Source: Parafilimonas terrae
GTDB taxonomy: Bacteria > Bacteroidota > Bacteroidia > Chitinophagales > Chitinophagaceae
Length of the DNA: 64,000 nt
Assembly (NCBI RefSeq): GCF_900115755.1
Contig: NZ_FOXQ01000001.1
Span: 744,001-808,000 of the forward strand
Reading direction: 5' to 3'
Positions 1 through 9,767 of the stretch are shown here, in pieces. How positions within the stretch are numbered: the stretch's first letter is position 1; every line of letters begins with the position of its first letter. Under the pieces are notes generated by a model. That model worked only from the letters and a program-made list of their open reading frames with translations, was not told where the DNA came from and ran no database searches. The position numbers and the translations under genes are program-made.

Positions 1-313
1 TACCTGCTGCATGATTAATTGCACTGCGGTGCACGCGCACAGAGGCTGCGCTTAAAATAGCATCAATAATAAATGATAATAATAACCTGGTTGCGGTTAT
101 AGCAATTATGAGCGATAATGGTGCGCTCCATACGCCAGGCGATGGCACATATCTTTCAATAATTTTTGCGAGGAAAGGATAAAATACAAACCCGAAACAA
201 ACACTGGCTATCCAGCCGAATAGTCCAAGGCTGCCGGCTAAAAAGCCACGGTTCCAGCCCGCCCATATTGCCAGCAGCACAACTGCGATCAATAATGCAT
301 CTACCCAATTCAT
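1..313 (-). CDS. CvpA family membrane protein (3' end beyond window)
   Basis: The reverse strand encodes an open frame that runs off the left edge. It starts MNWVDALLIAVVLLAIWAGW and continues with the NRGFLAG...LFGWIASV pattern typical of CvpA/colicin-V-production family proteins, which are small multi-pass inner-membrane proteins. At least two hydrophobic segments (about residues 5-20 and 28-45) and part of a third are visible. The ATG at 313 gives the family-typical N-terminus; an in-frame ATG at 325 would add four residues. CvpA is linked to envelope homeostasis in other bacteria; the role here is not evident. About 104 codons are present. Confidence 0.75.
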   Translation of the reverse strand, partial: MNWVDALLIAVVLLAIWAGWNRGFLAGSLGLFGWIASVCFGFVFYPFLAKIIERYVPSPGVWSAPLSLIIAITATRLLLSFIIDAILSAASVRVHRSAINHAAG

Positions 314-369
314 CGGGGCGTGCATAAGCAAAAACTATGCTACCTGTATAAAAAGATTTGTTATGGAGT

Positions 370-1314
370 TTATTGATCAAAATTGTTGTTACCTGGCACA
401 GGGCCCATTTTAAGCATAGCCATCAACTGGTTCATTGTTTTTTGCATGCCTTCTGTGCTGCCATCGAGAAATATTACGTTGCCTTTACCATATTCGGCAA
501 AGTTTTTAATGGCTTCCGTCCACATGCTGAACAAAATAACATTAGTGTCAAGATTGGCCTGTTTCATTTGTTCGGCAGCCTGGCTCATACCACGCGCCAC
601 TTCTTCACGAAACAGTGCAACGCCCTGGCCACGCAAACGGGCGGCTTCACGCTCTGCTTCTGCTGCAATTTTTATGGCATTGCCTTCTGCTTCTGCGCCT
701 TTTGTTTTAGTGATGAGTAAAGCCTGGCCTTCGTTTTCCGCAGCCGCTTTCAGGTTATTGCTGGCAACCACCTTGCTCATGCTTTCCATAATAGCTTTAT
801 CGAAAGTGATGTCGTTTATCTGCAGGTCAAGCAAATGATAGCCCCAGTCTTCCAGCACATGGTCCACTTCAAACTTTACAGATTCCACCAGGTCTTTTCT
901 TAAACCGAGGATTTCACTTTGCCTTTTTGTGGCCACATAAGAACGGATATTCCCTTCAATGGTGCGCACCAACGCCTGCATTAAATCTTTATCGCTGATA
1001 AATTTAAACGCTACTTTTTTTATGGTTTCTTCTTCTGCATTCATTACCGCATACAGCAGCATGCTTTTAAAATAAACATTTGCCTGGTCCTGCGTTACCG
1101 CCTGGAATTCCAGCTCCACAGAACGGTTTTGAATACTGATGCGGCGGTATATCTGTTCGAGTATTGGTATTTTAAAATTAAGGCCGGGCCTTAGTATGCG
1201 CTGGTATTTTCCAAACATGGTTATTACTGCAATTGTAGCCTGATTAACAGTAACAAGCCCGCTGAAAACAATGAACAGCAAAACAAGCAGCCACCAGTAG
1301 TTAAGTATTTCCAT
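370..1314 (-). CDS. SPFH/band-7 domain membrane protein (stomatin/HIR-like)
   Basis: 314 residues. An N-terminal transmembrane segment (about residues 6-24) is followed by a band-7/SPFH domain (about 25-190, with the VNQATIAVITMFGKYQRIL start) and an alanine/glutamate-rich helical stretch (AAAENEGQALL...EAEREAARLRGQGVA, about 190-240) that normally drives oligomerisation. The C-terminus is Met/Gln-rich. Such proteins form membrane-attached scaffolds, often with a FtsH or NfeD partner; neither lies next to it here. The plant hypersensitive-induced-reaction type is the nearest resemblance. It is divergent from the secreted protein at 1638. Confidence 0.85.
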   Translation of the reverse strand: MEILNYWWLLVLLFIVFSGLVTVNQATIAVITMFGKYQRILRPGLNFKIPILEQIYRRISIQNRSVELEFQAVTQDQANVYFKSMLLYAVMNAEEETIKKVAFKFISDKDLMQALVRTIEGNIRSYVATKRQSEILGLRKDLVESVKFEVDHVLEDWGYHLLDLQINDITFDKAIMESMSKVVASNNLKAAAENEGQALLITKTKGAEAEGNAIKIAAEAEREAARLRGQGVALFREEVARGMSQAAEQMKQANLDTNVILFSMWTEAIKNFAEYGKGNVIFLDGSTEGMQKTMNQLMAMLKMGPVPGNNNFDQ

Positions 1315-1637
1315 AAGTAATTATTTTTTGGGAAAGATAATAAGATATATAACAGCATTGTTTCCTATTTATAAATGCACTTCTTCAATGTACAGCAGCA
1401 ATTCCGCTGTTCATTATAGTATTTGTTTTAAAGCTGCTGCATACTTTATTTACGTACATTAAATGACGTATTTACGCTATTGACCTCCGCATGACAGCAT
1501 AATATTTTTACTGAAATTATTCTATCACACATTTAAAAAGAATCTATGAAAGAATCAGACATCATTGCGGAGATGACAACCACATACAAAAACGACCCGG
1601 CCAATAATTAAATAAAAAGCACTGATAAAATTTATAC
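1315..1637. other. Intergenic region between divergent genes (323 bp)
   Basis: AT-rich spacer between the SPFH gene (minus) and the secreted T9SS substrate (plus), so it must hold both promoters. I see no RNA gene, no convincing ORF and no exact TAnnTTTG box close to either start. Confidence 0.5.
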
Positions 1638-3626
1638 ATGAAAAAGATTTTTCTTTTTATGATGCTTGCATATTGTGTGCAGCATACATCGGCCCAAAGC
1701 TGGAATACCACTGGCAATAGTGGTTTAACTACCAATAACTTTTTGGGAACAAAAGATAATAAAGACCTGATTTTTAAAGTAAAAAATACCGAACGGGGAA
1801 GACTACTGAAAACCGGAATATGGCGTTTAGGAAATGGTACCAATTATGTGAGAATTGACACTGCGGGAGTTCTCACATTTAGCAGCAATGCTTTTTACCA
1901 GGTAGGAAGTAATAAGTATGTATTTCGTTGTGCCCTCAATCCCAGGTATGGTTTATTTTTCAATTCTTCAGCGCCACAGTATGAATTCAGAGACAGTAAT
2001 GCAAAACCTGTTTTTTATGTGAATGCCAACACCGGCAACGCAATATTCAAAGGCACTTTAAAAATCGGCACTTATACTTTGCCATCAACAGACGGAACAA
2101 ATGGACAAGTATTAACCACCAACGGTGCAGGCGCCGTTAAATGGTTAAGCGTAAACAGCAATGCTGCTAATAAAAACCTGTCTAACCTGGCCGCCATCAC
2201 AAAAGTTAATGTAAGCTTATTGCCCAAAACAGACAATAGCGCAGACCTCGGTTCTTCAACAGCCGGCTGGAAAAACATCTACATTAGCGGAAAGGTTTAT
2301 GCCGGGGGTGTTGCACTTATAAGCGCGGACAATAATAATGGAAGCGTAAGCCTTGGTCAAGATGCCCTCAGCTCCAACACAGGCGGAAGCAATACTGCCA
2401 TAGGATACCAGGCACTTTATGCAAATACAACGGGCGGATCGAATACCGCAACAGGGTTACAAGCATTATATTCAAATAGTACCGGCGTTTATAATGCCGC
2501 TTTTGGCGGACAATGCATGTTTGACAATACCACCGGCAGTCAAAACCTTGCAATAGGCATCCAGGCACTTGCTTTAAACACTACCGGTTCTAATAATGCA
2601 GCAACGGGTATAGTAACCCTTTACTCAAACACAACAGGAAGTCAGAATACTGCCAATGGCGCTTTTGCACTTTATACCAATAAAAGTGGAAACAATAACA
2701 CCGCATTGGGCATAGGTGCAGATGTAACAGATACCAGCCTGCAAAATACTACTGCAATAGGCGCTTTTGCGTTAGCCGATGCCAGCAATAAAGTTAGAAT
2801 TGGCAATACAAGCGTTTCCAGCATTGGCGGGCAGGTAGGCTGGACAACCTTTAGCGATGGCCGTTATAAAAAGAATATAAAAGAAGATGTGAAAGGCCTT
2901 GCATTTATTAATGCTTTGCGCCCGGTAACCTATACTTTAGATATGCGTTCCATAAACAATTATTATAACAAGAACAGGCAAAAAATAAATGATACAGCAC
3001 GTATCCACCTAAAACAAATAACAGCTGATGATGAAACAGCAGGAAGCAAGATTATACATACAGGGCTTATTGCACAGGAAGTGGAAACCGCTGCAAAAAA
3101 ATTAAATTATGATTTTGATGGCGTTGACAAGCCACAAACAGACAATGGCGTATATGGTTTGCGGTACAGTGAATTTGTTGTTCCGCTTATTAAAGCGGTG
3201 CAGGAATTAAGCAAATCAAACAATGATAAAGATGCGGAGATTGACAGCCTGAAAGCACAAATGAACGAGCTGAAAAATCTTGTATCGCAAATACAGCAAC
3301 AGTGCAGTCAAAGCAGTGCCGGAATTGAAAACTCAATCAAGAATGATTATGTAACACTATCGAATGCAGCATCGTTGTATCAAAATGTTCCCAACCCATT
3401 TACTAATTCAACTTCCATCAATTATTATTTACCTCAGCAGTTTTCATCAGCAAAAATTATTGTTACGGACAGGAGCGGCAGGGCTTTGAAAGAATTGAAT
3501 TTAACAACCAACGGGAAAGGTGTTGTGCATATTGATGCCGGCACACTTGCATCAGGAGCCTATAATTATACTTTGTATGTTGATGGGAAATTTATTGCAT
3601 CGAAGCGAATGCTGCTGGCTAAATAA
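1638..3626 (+). CDS. Secreted adhesin-like protein with S74 chaperone domain and T9SS sorting domain
   Basis: 662 residues. Signal peptide at 1-19 (cleavage after HTSA). Residues about 230-380 hold repeats of about 22-24 residues built on NTAxGxxALxxNTTGxxN, similar to YadA-type adhesin heads. A peptidase S74 intramolecular chaperone domain begins at the SDGRYKKNI motif (Ser406) and runs to about 545, followed by a short coiled coil (DKDAEIDSLKAQMNELKNL). The last about 80 residues (LYQNVPNPF...MLLAK) are a type A T9SS sorting domain, so the protein should be exported across the outer membrane and anchored or released. Combining an S74 domain with a downstream T9SS domain is notable. Function as surface fibre or adhesin is inferred. 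Confidence 0.85.
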   Translation: MKKIFLFMMLAYCVQHTSAQSWNTTGNSGLTTNNFLGTKDNKDLIFKVKNTERGRLLKTGIWRLGNGTNYVRIDTAGVLTFSSNAFYQVGSNKYVFRCALNPRYGLFFNSSAPQYEFRDSNAKPVFYVNANTGNAIFKGTLKIGTYTLPSTDGTNGQVLTTNGAGAVKWLSVNSNAANKNLSNLAAITKVNVSLLPKTDNSADLGSSTAGWKNIYISGKVYAGGVALISADNNNGSVSLGQDALSSNTGGSNTAIGYQALYANTTGGSNTATGLQALYSNSTGVYNAAFGGQCMFDNTTGSQNLAIGIQALALNTTGSNNAATGIVTLYSNTTGSQNTANGAFALYTNKSGNNNTALGIGADVTDTSLQNTTAIGAFALADASNKVRIGNTSVSSIGGQVGWTTFSDGRYKKNIKEDVKGLAFINALRPVTYTLDMRSINNYYNKNRQKINDTARIHLKQITADDETAGSKIIHTGLIAQEVETAAKKLNYDFDGVDKPQTDNGVYGLRYSEFVVPLIKAVQELSKSNNDKDAEIDSLKAQMNELKNLVSQIQQQCSQSSAGIENSIKNDYVTLSNAASLYQNVPNPFTNSTSINYYLPQQFSSAKIIVTDRSGRALKELNLTTNGKGVVHIDAGTLASGAYNYTLYVDGKFIASKRMLLAK

Positions 3627-3645
3627 AAGCTCACTTTATTCAATA

Positions 3646-3677
3646 AAAGCAATGTACAAAAGCATTGCTTTTTTTAT
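3646..3677. terminator. Bidirectional hairpin terminator
   Basis: Arms AAAAGCAATG (3646-3655) and CATTGCTTTT (3664-3673) with a short loop are followed by T-rich sequence on the plus strand and mirrored on the minus. It lies between the convergent genes ending at 3626 (+) and 3683 (-) and can serve both. Confidence 0.75.
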
Positions 3678-3682
3678 TGCTG

Positions 3683-4321
3683 CTAAGGCCTTATAATTTT
3701 TTGATTGATAGCGCTGGCAACAGCTTCTGTAGCATTGTGCACATGCAGTTTTTCATATATTTTCCTGAGATGATTGTTTACAGTGAACCTTGAAATATTC
3801 AATTCCGATGCAATCATTTTCTGGCTGTATCCTTTTACAAGAAATGATAATATTTCAATTTCCCTTTCCGACAAATCAAATTTATCACCTTTACTCTCGG
3901 GCTGCCTGCGAAACATGGCAAGCACTTGTTTGGCTACGCTGGCAGTCATTGGTGCACCGCCATCAATAACTTCACGTATGCCTTCAATTAATTTTTCAGG
4001 CGGTGTTTTCTTTAAAATATACCCATTGGCGCCTGCCAGTATGCTGTTAAATATTTTACCGTCATCATCAAATACGGTTTGCATAATAATTAGTATCTGG
4101 GGAAATTTTGCCCGTATTATTTTCACGGCTTCAATCCCGTTCAGGCCCGGCATATCAATATCCATTAGCACAACGTCAGGATGCGTTTTCAGCAGGTCCT
4201 GCTCAAGATGGAGGCAGTTTTCATAATCGCCAATACAAACCATGTCTTCCTCATTATTGATCAGCAGTTTCAGCCCTTCCCGGCGGTTTTTATGATCATC
4301 ATAAACAATAATTGTAATCAT
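3683..4321 (-). CDS. LuxR/NarL-family two-component response regulator
   Basis: 212 residues. Receiver domain at 1-120 with acidic pair Asp8/Asp9 and the phospho-acceptor Asp54 in VLMDIDMPG. C-terminal LuxR-type helix-turn-helix at about 147-210 (LSEREIEILSFLVKGYSQK...INQKIIRP). It lies 139 bp downstream of the propeller histidine kinase at 4461-7523 on the same strand, which is the likely cognate kinase. Target genes are unknown. Confidence 0.9.
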   Translation of the reverse strand: MITIIVYDDHKNRREGLKLLINNEEDMVCIGDYENCLHLEQDLLKTHPDVVLMDIDMPGLNGIEAVKIIRAKFPQILIIMQTVFDDDGKIFNSILAGANGYILKKTPPEKLIEGIREVIDGGAPMTASVAKQVLAMFRRQPESKGDKFDLSEREIEILSFLVKGYSQKMIASELNISRFTVNNHLRKIYEKLHVHNATEAVASAINQKIIRP

Positions 4322-4460
4322 ACATTCAAATGTAAAGCCATGTACAGGCTATGTAAATAGCTTAAAATAGTTATAATATTACGGGTTTAAGAAATTATTC
4401 TGGCAAGCGCCTGGTTGTTATTAAATGCTTTTAATATCCAGTAAACAACACTATCCGTGA

Positions 4461-7400
4461 TTATTTTTTCTGAAAAGCAAGCTGCAAGCCGGTGCCTTTA
4501 TTTAATTCAGAAATTATCTGCAGTTCCGCTCTCATTTCTTCTGCCCTTTTCTTCATGTTTGAAAGCCCGTTGCCGCTGTTAACCGCTGTGGTATCAAAGC
4601 CTTTTCCATCATCTTTAATATGCAGTATTATTTTATTGTGGTACAATGAAAGATCTATCCAAACATTTTTTCCGCAGGCATATTTGGCCACATTGTTCAA
4701 GGCCTCTTTGTAAATAAGATAAAAATCCCGCCGGCTTTGCATATCAAGCTTTACATGATTAAGCTTATCATCAAAATAAAAATGAACGGTATAATCTTTG
4801 GCTTCCAGCAATTGCACTGCATGTTCGCGCATGCGGTAAAAAACATTCTCCAGTTCATCATTTTTGGTATTGATGCTCCATACAATGTCATTCATTGAAT
4901 CCATTACGCGGCTTGCATCTTCATTTATTTTTCTCAACAAAAAGCCGGGGTTTTCTTCTTTGGCATTCCATTTTGCCTGCACCAGTTTTGAAAAAATAGA
5001 AATGCTGCTTAACGATGAACCAATCTCGTCATGCAAATCCCTTGCTATGTTATTTCTTACACGTTCAATGCGCAGCAACTGTTGCAGGCGGTAACGGTAA
5101 AATGCATAAATAATAGCTGATACGCAAACAGCTATCAGTAACTTAAACCACCATGTTTGCCACCACATGGGCAACACCTGCAGGTTCAGTAATGTATTAT
5201 CGCTCCAGTTTATATTGTCATTGCTCGCCTGAACTTCCAGTTCATAATCACCGGGGTCGAGATTGGTATAAGTTGCAGTATTGGATAAGCCTGCATTATT
5301 CCATCCTTTATCAAATCCATCAAGTTTGTAACGATAATAAACTGCGCCTGTTTTTTTATAATCCAGCCCTGCAAACTCAAAGCTTATAACATTCTGAGTA
5401 GATTGCAAAGCAAGCTGTTTCAGATAGCTCACATCCACATCCATTAAAGATTTGGAATTATTTACAGAAAGGTTTTTATCAAGCAGTTTTATATTGGTAA
5501 GCTGCACGGGCGGGGGCGCTATTGCATGTATTTCCGCAGATTTAAAATAATTTATACCGTTTAAACCGCCAAAGAGCATAACGCCGTTGCTGAGTTTTAA
5601 ATAAGCATAACGGTTAAATTCATTGCCCTGCAAGCCATCTGTTGCATCAAAATTTTTGATAGCGCCTGTTTTTACATTCAGCCTGAACAAACCTTTATTT
5701 GTGCTGCCCCATATATTTTCCTCATCATCATTCAGCAGGCCATAAATAACATTGTTAGGCAAACCGTTTTTTGTGCTGAATGAAGTGCACCTGCCCGTTG
5801 TTTTATTTAACCGGCTTACGCCATTGCCGCGTGTGCCCACCCAAAGAAATTGTGAAGGGTTTACCGGGTCATCGCAAAAGCAACTGATATTACTGCCGGC
5901 CACGCTGGCAACATCTCCGGGAATATGATGGAAAAAGTTTGTTTTATTATTGGCTGGGTTATAACTGTAAAAGTCCTGGCTGGCAGTTATCCATAATGTG
6001 CCGTTAATGTCTTCATACATTACACGGAAACTCCTGTCTAAATCTCTAAACACAGGCAAAGAAGGATATACGGCAAGTGTATCGGCATTAATGTTATACG
6101 ACATCATTTTGCCATAGCACTGAAACCACAGATTGCCATGCCTGTCTATAAAAAGAAAATTATTTTTATGTACTTCTTTTACAGTTGGCGGCAAAGCCAT
6201 CTTCTTCTTTAGTTTCTCTTTTACAGGTATTGTACGAAGTCTTTTGCCAACTGCATTGTACATCTGCAGCTGATCATCCTGCAAAAACCAGTAATTATAT
6301 TTATCGTCAACTACATACTTCATAGCAGGGTCCGGTAAATCTTTTCTTTTAGCAGAAAGATTTACCGAATCCATTTCAACAGTATTATCATTATTGAATG
6401 TTATTTTAAACATGCCTTCTATAAGCGCTGTTTCTTTATTATACTGCTGGATGTTATATATGTATTTTCCGGGGAGGATATGATGAAAAATATTAAGGTC
6501 GTTTGTAAATTTTAAGATGCCCAACCCTGCTGTTCCAATCCACAGGTTGTTATTTTTATCTTCAAAACTGCAATAAGCGGTCTTCAGCAAATTATCTATG
6601 TCATTGGATTTGGAAATAACGCGGGTAATGGTTTTCGTTTTTAAATCCAACATAAAAACTTCTTTAGCCGACTGCATCCATAACTTTTGCCTGCTATCAG
6701 TGAATATATGCATAATGGCGGGCGGGGCATCAATAATAACCGGGGCTGAAAAACTACTATCGCCAAATTCAAATAATTGCGCCTGCATGTATGCATAAAA
6801 CCTGTGTGTTACTTTGTCTTCAGCAATTGCGGGTTCATGTGTATCCGGGTGTGGGAACGAGTAAAGTTTTCTTATATTCAGCTTATTGCTTTGGCTGCTG
6901 CCGTTAAGTTTAAAAATAGCGTCAGCCGTACTTAGATAAAGATTGGCATAAGTATCGGAAAAAATGTGATAATGAAAAAAACCTTGTCTGTATATAAGTG
7001 CTTCCGGAAAAATAAAAACAGCGGTATCAATAGAAATTTTTTTATCCTCGCCACCCTTTATTTCCACTTTACCTAAAATCATCTTATCATAACTAAGAAG
7101 TATAAGATTGCCATATTTATCTTCCGCAATATCATCAATTGCCATTCCGGGAAAAAAATGATAAAATTTCTGGTAGCGTATATCAAAATAATTCAAGCCA
7201 TTATCGTTCGTTGCTATCCAAACATTTTTATTGGCATCAACAAAAAATTTAGTTACAAGATTAGATGAAACAGAAAAGTTGTCGGTATAGTCATGCCGGT
7301 AAATTTTAAAATGATACCCGTCATAACGGTTAAGGCCATCGGGCGTGCAAAACCACATAAACCCTTTTTCGTCCTGGGCTATATTATAAATAAAGCCCTG

Positions 7401-7523
7401 GCTTAAACCTTCATTAATGGTGAATTTTTCAAAATTTAAAAGCCGGGTTGACTGGCCGTGGGAATTTACAAATGGGAACAGGCATAGAAACAGTAAAGCA
7501 TATTGTTTTATAGCAAAGCCCAT
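4461..7523 (-). CDS. Two-component sensor histidine kinase with periplasmic propeller and Y_Y_Y domain
   Basis: 1020 residues. Signal peptide (about 1-23), then a large periplasmic sensor with repeated Reg_prop motifs such as FTINEGLSQGFIYNIAQDEKG and WIGTAGLGILKF, then a Y_Y_Y domain (about 690-780; YRYKLDGFDKGWNN). A single transmembrane segment lies near 785-810. The cytoplasmic part has a HisKA_3 dimerisation domain with phospho-accepting His near residue 830 (ARDLHDEIGSSLSS) and a HATPase domain (EALNNVAKYA N-box, DDGKGFD, GNGLSNMKKRAEE). It has no fused receiver or AraC domain, so it is not a hybrid system; the partner is the regulator at 3683-4321. In Bacteroidota such kinases often sense glycans or envelope signals; the ligand is unknown. 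Confidence 0.93.
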   Translation of the reverse strand: MGFAIKQYALLFLCLFPFVNSHGQSTRLLNFEKFTINEGLSQGFIYNIAQDEKGFMWFCTPDGLNRYDGYHFKIYRHDYTDNFSVSSNLVTKFFVDANKNVWIATNDNGLNYFDIRYQKFYHFFPGMAIDDIAEDKYGNLILLSYDKMILGKVEIKGGEDKKISIDTAVFIFPEALIYRQGFFHYHIFSDTYANLYLSTADAIFKLNGSSQSNKLNIRKLYSFPHPDTHEPAIAEDKVTHRFYAYMQAQLFEFGDSSFSAPVIIDAPPAIMHIFTDSRQKLWMQSAKEVFMLDLKTKTITRVISKSNDIDNLLKTAYCSFEDKNNNLWIGTAGLGILKFTNDLNIFHHILPGKYIYNIQQYNKETALIEGMFKITFNNDNTVEMDSVNLSAKRKDLPDPAMKYVVDDKYNYWFLQDDQLQMYNAVGKRLRTIPVKEKLKKKMALPPTVKEVHKNNFLFIDRHGNLWFQCYGKMMSYNINADTLAVYPSLPVFRDLDRSFRVMYEDINGTLWITASQDFYSYNPANNKTNFFHHIPGDVASVAGSNISCFCDDPVNPSQFLWVGTRGNGVSRLNKTTGRCTSFSTKNGLPNNVIYGLLNDDEENIWGSTNKGLFRLNVKTGAIKNFDATDGLQGNEFNRYAYLKLSNGVMLFGGLNGINYFKSAEIHAIAPPPVQLTNIKLLDKNLSVNNSKSLMDVDVSYLKQLALQSTQNVISFEFAGLDYKKTGAVYYRYKLDGFDKGWNNAGLSNTATYTNLDPGDYELEVQASNDNINWSDNTLLNLQVLPMWWQTWWFKLLIAVCVSAIIYAFYRYRLQQLLRIERVRNNIARDLHDEIGSSLSSISIFSKLVQAKWNAKEENPGFLLRKINEDASRVMDSMNDIVWSINTKNDELENVFYRMREHAVQLLEAKDYTVHFYFDDKLNHVKLDMQSRRDFYLIYKEALNNVAKYACGKNVWIDLSLYHNKIILHIKDDGKGFDTTAVNSGNGLSNMKKRAEEMRAELQIISELNKGTGLQLAFQKK

Positions 7524-7547
7524 AAATAAAAACTTTAAGCGAACTTA

Positions 7548-8798
7548 TTATGATGCGTCTTCCCACACATGCACCAAATGCGCCAGCACTTCAACTGCTT
7601 TCTGCATATCTTTTACGCCCACCCATTCATGCCTGCTGTGAATGGCCTGCATGCCTGTAAATAAATTGGGACAGGGCAAACCCATAAAGCTTAAGCGGCT
7701 GCCATCTGTTCCACCGCGAATGGGTTCATTTTCTATTTTTAAACCGGCACGTTTGTATGCCTGTTTTGCATACGATATAACTTTTGGATAATGGTCTAAA
7801 ACCTCCTTCATATTGCGGTATTGTTCCGTTACTTTAAACTCCATCCTTGCCCTCCTGGAATATTTCTTTAAAACCTTTGCAGCTATAGTTTGCAGCCGTT
7901 CTTCATGGTTCTTAAGCTCAAGTGTATCAAAGTCTCGTACAATAAAATCTATGGTTGCTTTTTCTGCCACACCATTTATAGCAACAGGATGCACAAAACC
8001 TTTTCTTTTAGAAGTTGTTTCCGGGCTCCATTCATCTTTGGGCAAAGCATCCACAATGGCACCTGCAATTTTTATGGCATTTACCAGTTTATTTTTTGCG
8101 TAACCGGGATGCGCAATCACACCATGAATAGTTATGCGCACAGCATCAGCGCTAAAGGTTTCATCTTCCAATGTGCCTGCCTCACCGCCATCCAAAGTAT
8201 AAGCATAATCAGCGCCTACTTTTTTAAGATCAAGCATGGCAGTGCCCTGCCCCACTTCTTCATCCGGCGTAAATAAAATTTTTATTTCCCCATGTTTTAT
8301 TTCAGGATGCGTGGTAAGATAATTAGCCAGGTCCATAATAATGGCAACGCCGCTTTTATCATCTGCTCCCAATAAAGTTAGCCCGCTTGCTGTTATTATA
8401 TCATGGCCTTTATGCTCTTTTAAATAAGGATAATCTTTTTTTGAAATAACCTGCGTGGTATCATCTGGCAACACAATATCTTTCCCATTATAATTTTTAT
8501 GCAATATTGGTTTCACGTTTGTACCGCTGCAATCTGGCGCTGTATCAATATGACTGCAGAAACAAATAACCGGCACCTTTTTACTCGTGTTAGACGGAAT
8601 GGTTGCATACAGGTATGCATATTTATCAGTATGAACGTCTTTCAGGCCAAGCGCTTTCAGCTCTTCAGCAAGCAGGCTGCTTAAATGCTTTTGTTTTTCT
8701 GTTGATGGATGCTTATCGCTTTCAGGATCGCTTTGCGTATCAATTGTTACGTAACGCATAAACCTTTCGGTGACCGTATGCTCATAACCTTTAATCAT
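7548..8798 (-). CDS. pepT: Peptidase T (tripeptide aminopeptidase, M20B)
   Basis: 416 residues, the usual length. It removes N-terminal residues from tripeptides in the cytosol. The zinc-site motifs are visible: SHIDTAPD (metal His and Asp), GADDKSGVAI, TPDEEVGQG (catalytic Glu and metal Glu) and the C-terminal HSRHEWV. The lid/dimerisation domain (ITIHGVIAHPGYAKNKLVNA) is intact. No signal peptide. It lies 24 bp upstream of the kinase gene in coding sense, probably only a neighbour. Confidence 0.95.
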   Translation of the reverse strand: MIKGYEHTVTERFMRYVTIDTQSDPESDKHPSTEKQKHLSSLLAEELKALGLKDVHTDKYAYLYATIPSNTSKKVPVICFCSHIDTAPDCSGTNVKPILHKNYNGKDIVLPDDTTQVISKKDYPYLKEHKGHDIITASGLTLLGADDKSGVAIIMDLANYLTTHPEIKHGEIKILFTPDEEVGQGTAMLDLKKVGADYAYTLDGGEAGTLEDETFSADAVRITIHGVIAHPGYAKNKLVNAIKIAGAIVDALPKDEWSPETTSKRKGFVHPVAINGVAEKATIDFIVRDFDTLELKNHEERLQTIAAKVLKKYSRRARMEFKVTEQYRNMKEVLDHYPKVISYAKQAYKRAGLKIENEPIRGGTDGSRLSFMGLPCPNLFTGMQAIHSRHEWVGVKDMQKAVEVLAHLVHVWEDAS

Positions 8799-8892
8799 AT
8801 TGAATAATTGAGCAACAAATAAACGGTTTCTGCCAATTATTTCCCCATAAAAAAATTAATGCTTAATTTTCATTAACCAAATAATAGCAACT

Positions 8893-9441
8893 ATGAAAAT
8901 ACTTATCGGCTCTATAGTTGGCGGCATTATCATCTTTATATGGCAGTTTCTTTCATGGACGATGCTTAACCTGCATGAACCTGCACAGCAGTTCACGCCA
9001 AAACAAGATAGCATAATGGCTTATTTAAATACACAGTTTGATTCCAGCGGGGGCTACTTTATACCTAACCTGCCCAAAGATGCTTCGCAGGATGATATGA
9101 AAAAGTTTGAAGAAAACGCTATGGGCAAGCCTTGGGTGCAAATCGCTTATCACAAAAGCTATGATGCAAGTATGGGGATGAATATTGCAAGGGCGCTTAT
9201 AACCGACATCATCATTGTATTATTTTTCTGCTGGATAATTTCAGGGTTTACGGTTAATAGTTTCGGTAAAACTTTTCTTGCAGCTTTATTAACGGCACTG
9301 ATCATTTCGCTTTATTCAAATTATATCATTCACATCTGGTACCAGACATTTGACCTGGAAGCACATTTCATAGATAATCTTGTTAGCTGGGGCGCTGCGG
9401 GCATCTGGCTTGGCTGGTGGCTCAACAGGAAAAAAGCATAA
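8893..9441 (+). CDS. Conserved hypothetical membrane protein
   Basis: 182 residues, family not recognised. One N-terminal transmembrane segment (about 3-23), an extracytoplasmic loop of about 75 residues (QQFTPKQDSIMAYLNTQFDS...), then three hydrophobic segments (about 103-125, 130-152 and 160-178). It ends with WLGWWLNRKKA. The gene is divergent from pepT and stands alone. No catalytic motif is visible. Confidence 0.65.
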   Translation: MKILIGSIVGGIIIFIWQFLSWTMLNLHEPAQQFTPKQDSIMAYLNTQFDSSGGYFIPNLPKDASQDDMKKFEENAMGKPWVQIAYHKSYDASMGMNIARALITDIIIVLFFCWIISGFTVNSFGKTFLAALLTALIISLYSNYIIHIWYQTFDLEAHFIDNLVSWGAAGIWLGWWLNRKKA

Positions 9442-9767
9442 CCGTTATTTCAGGCATTCTCAGCAATAATAATAGCATAACCACGCCGCTTTTTTTATTT
9501 AAAAGTTGCTTTTTACAGATATGAATTTGATGCTGTACTAAACCACTCATCATTAAAAACCTTTTTTATTCCCCGAAAGCGCACAAGTTTGCGATTTCTT
9601 TGGCAGTAAAAAATATGTAAAACACGTTTCTTTGCCGCGAAAAAATTACAAGTAGATATTGGATAACTGCATGCTTGGGCATTTATCATTTTTTGCTGAT
9701 GGCTCTGAAACAGGATTTTATAATGCTAACCTGGTGACCAGCCGGATGCCTTAATAAACAAACACAC
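9442..9767. other. Intergenic region upstream of the RND operon (326 bp)
   Basis: AT-rich spacer with no supported ORF or RNA gene. It should carry the efflux-operon promoter. No regulator gene and no clear operator palindrome is visible. Confidence 0.4.

Noticed and set aside
156-380. 74-residue minus-strand open frame
   Set aside because: It overlaps the CvpA-like gene in another frame and has no family features; the CvpA frame shows clear membrane-protein sequence.
2340-2720. Regular repeats that could be mistaken for a CRISPR array
   Set aside because: They are in-frame coding repeats (NTTGxxN units) of an adhesin-like head with varied sequence and no spacer structure.
9442-9767. Possible tRNA or regulator gene before the efflux operon
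   Set aside because: No cloverleaf-like arrangement and no open frame with protein-like composition could be found.
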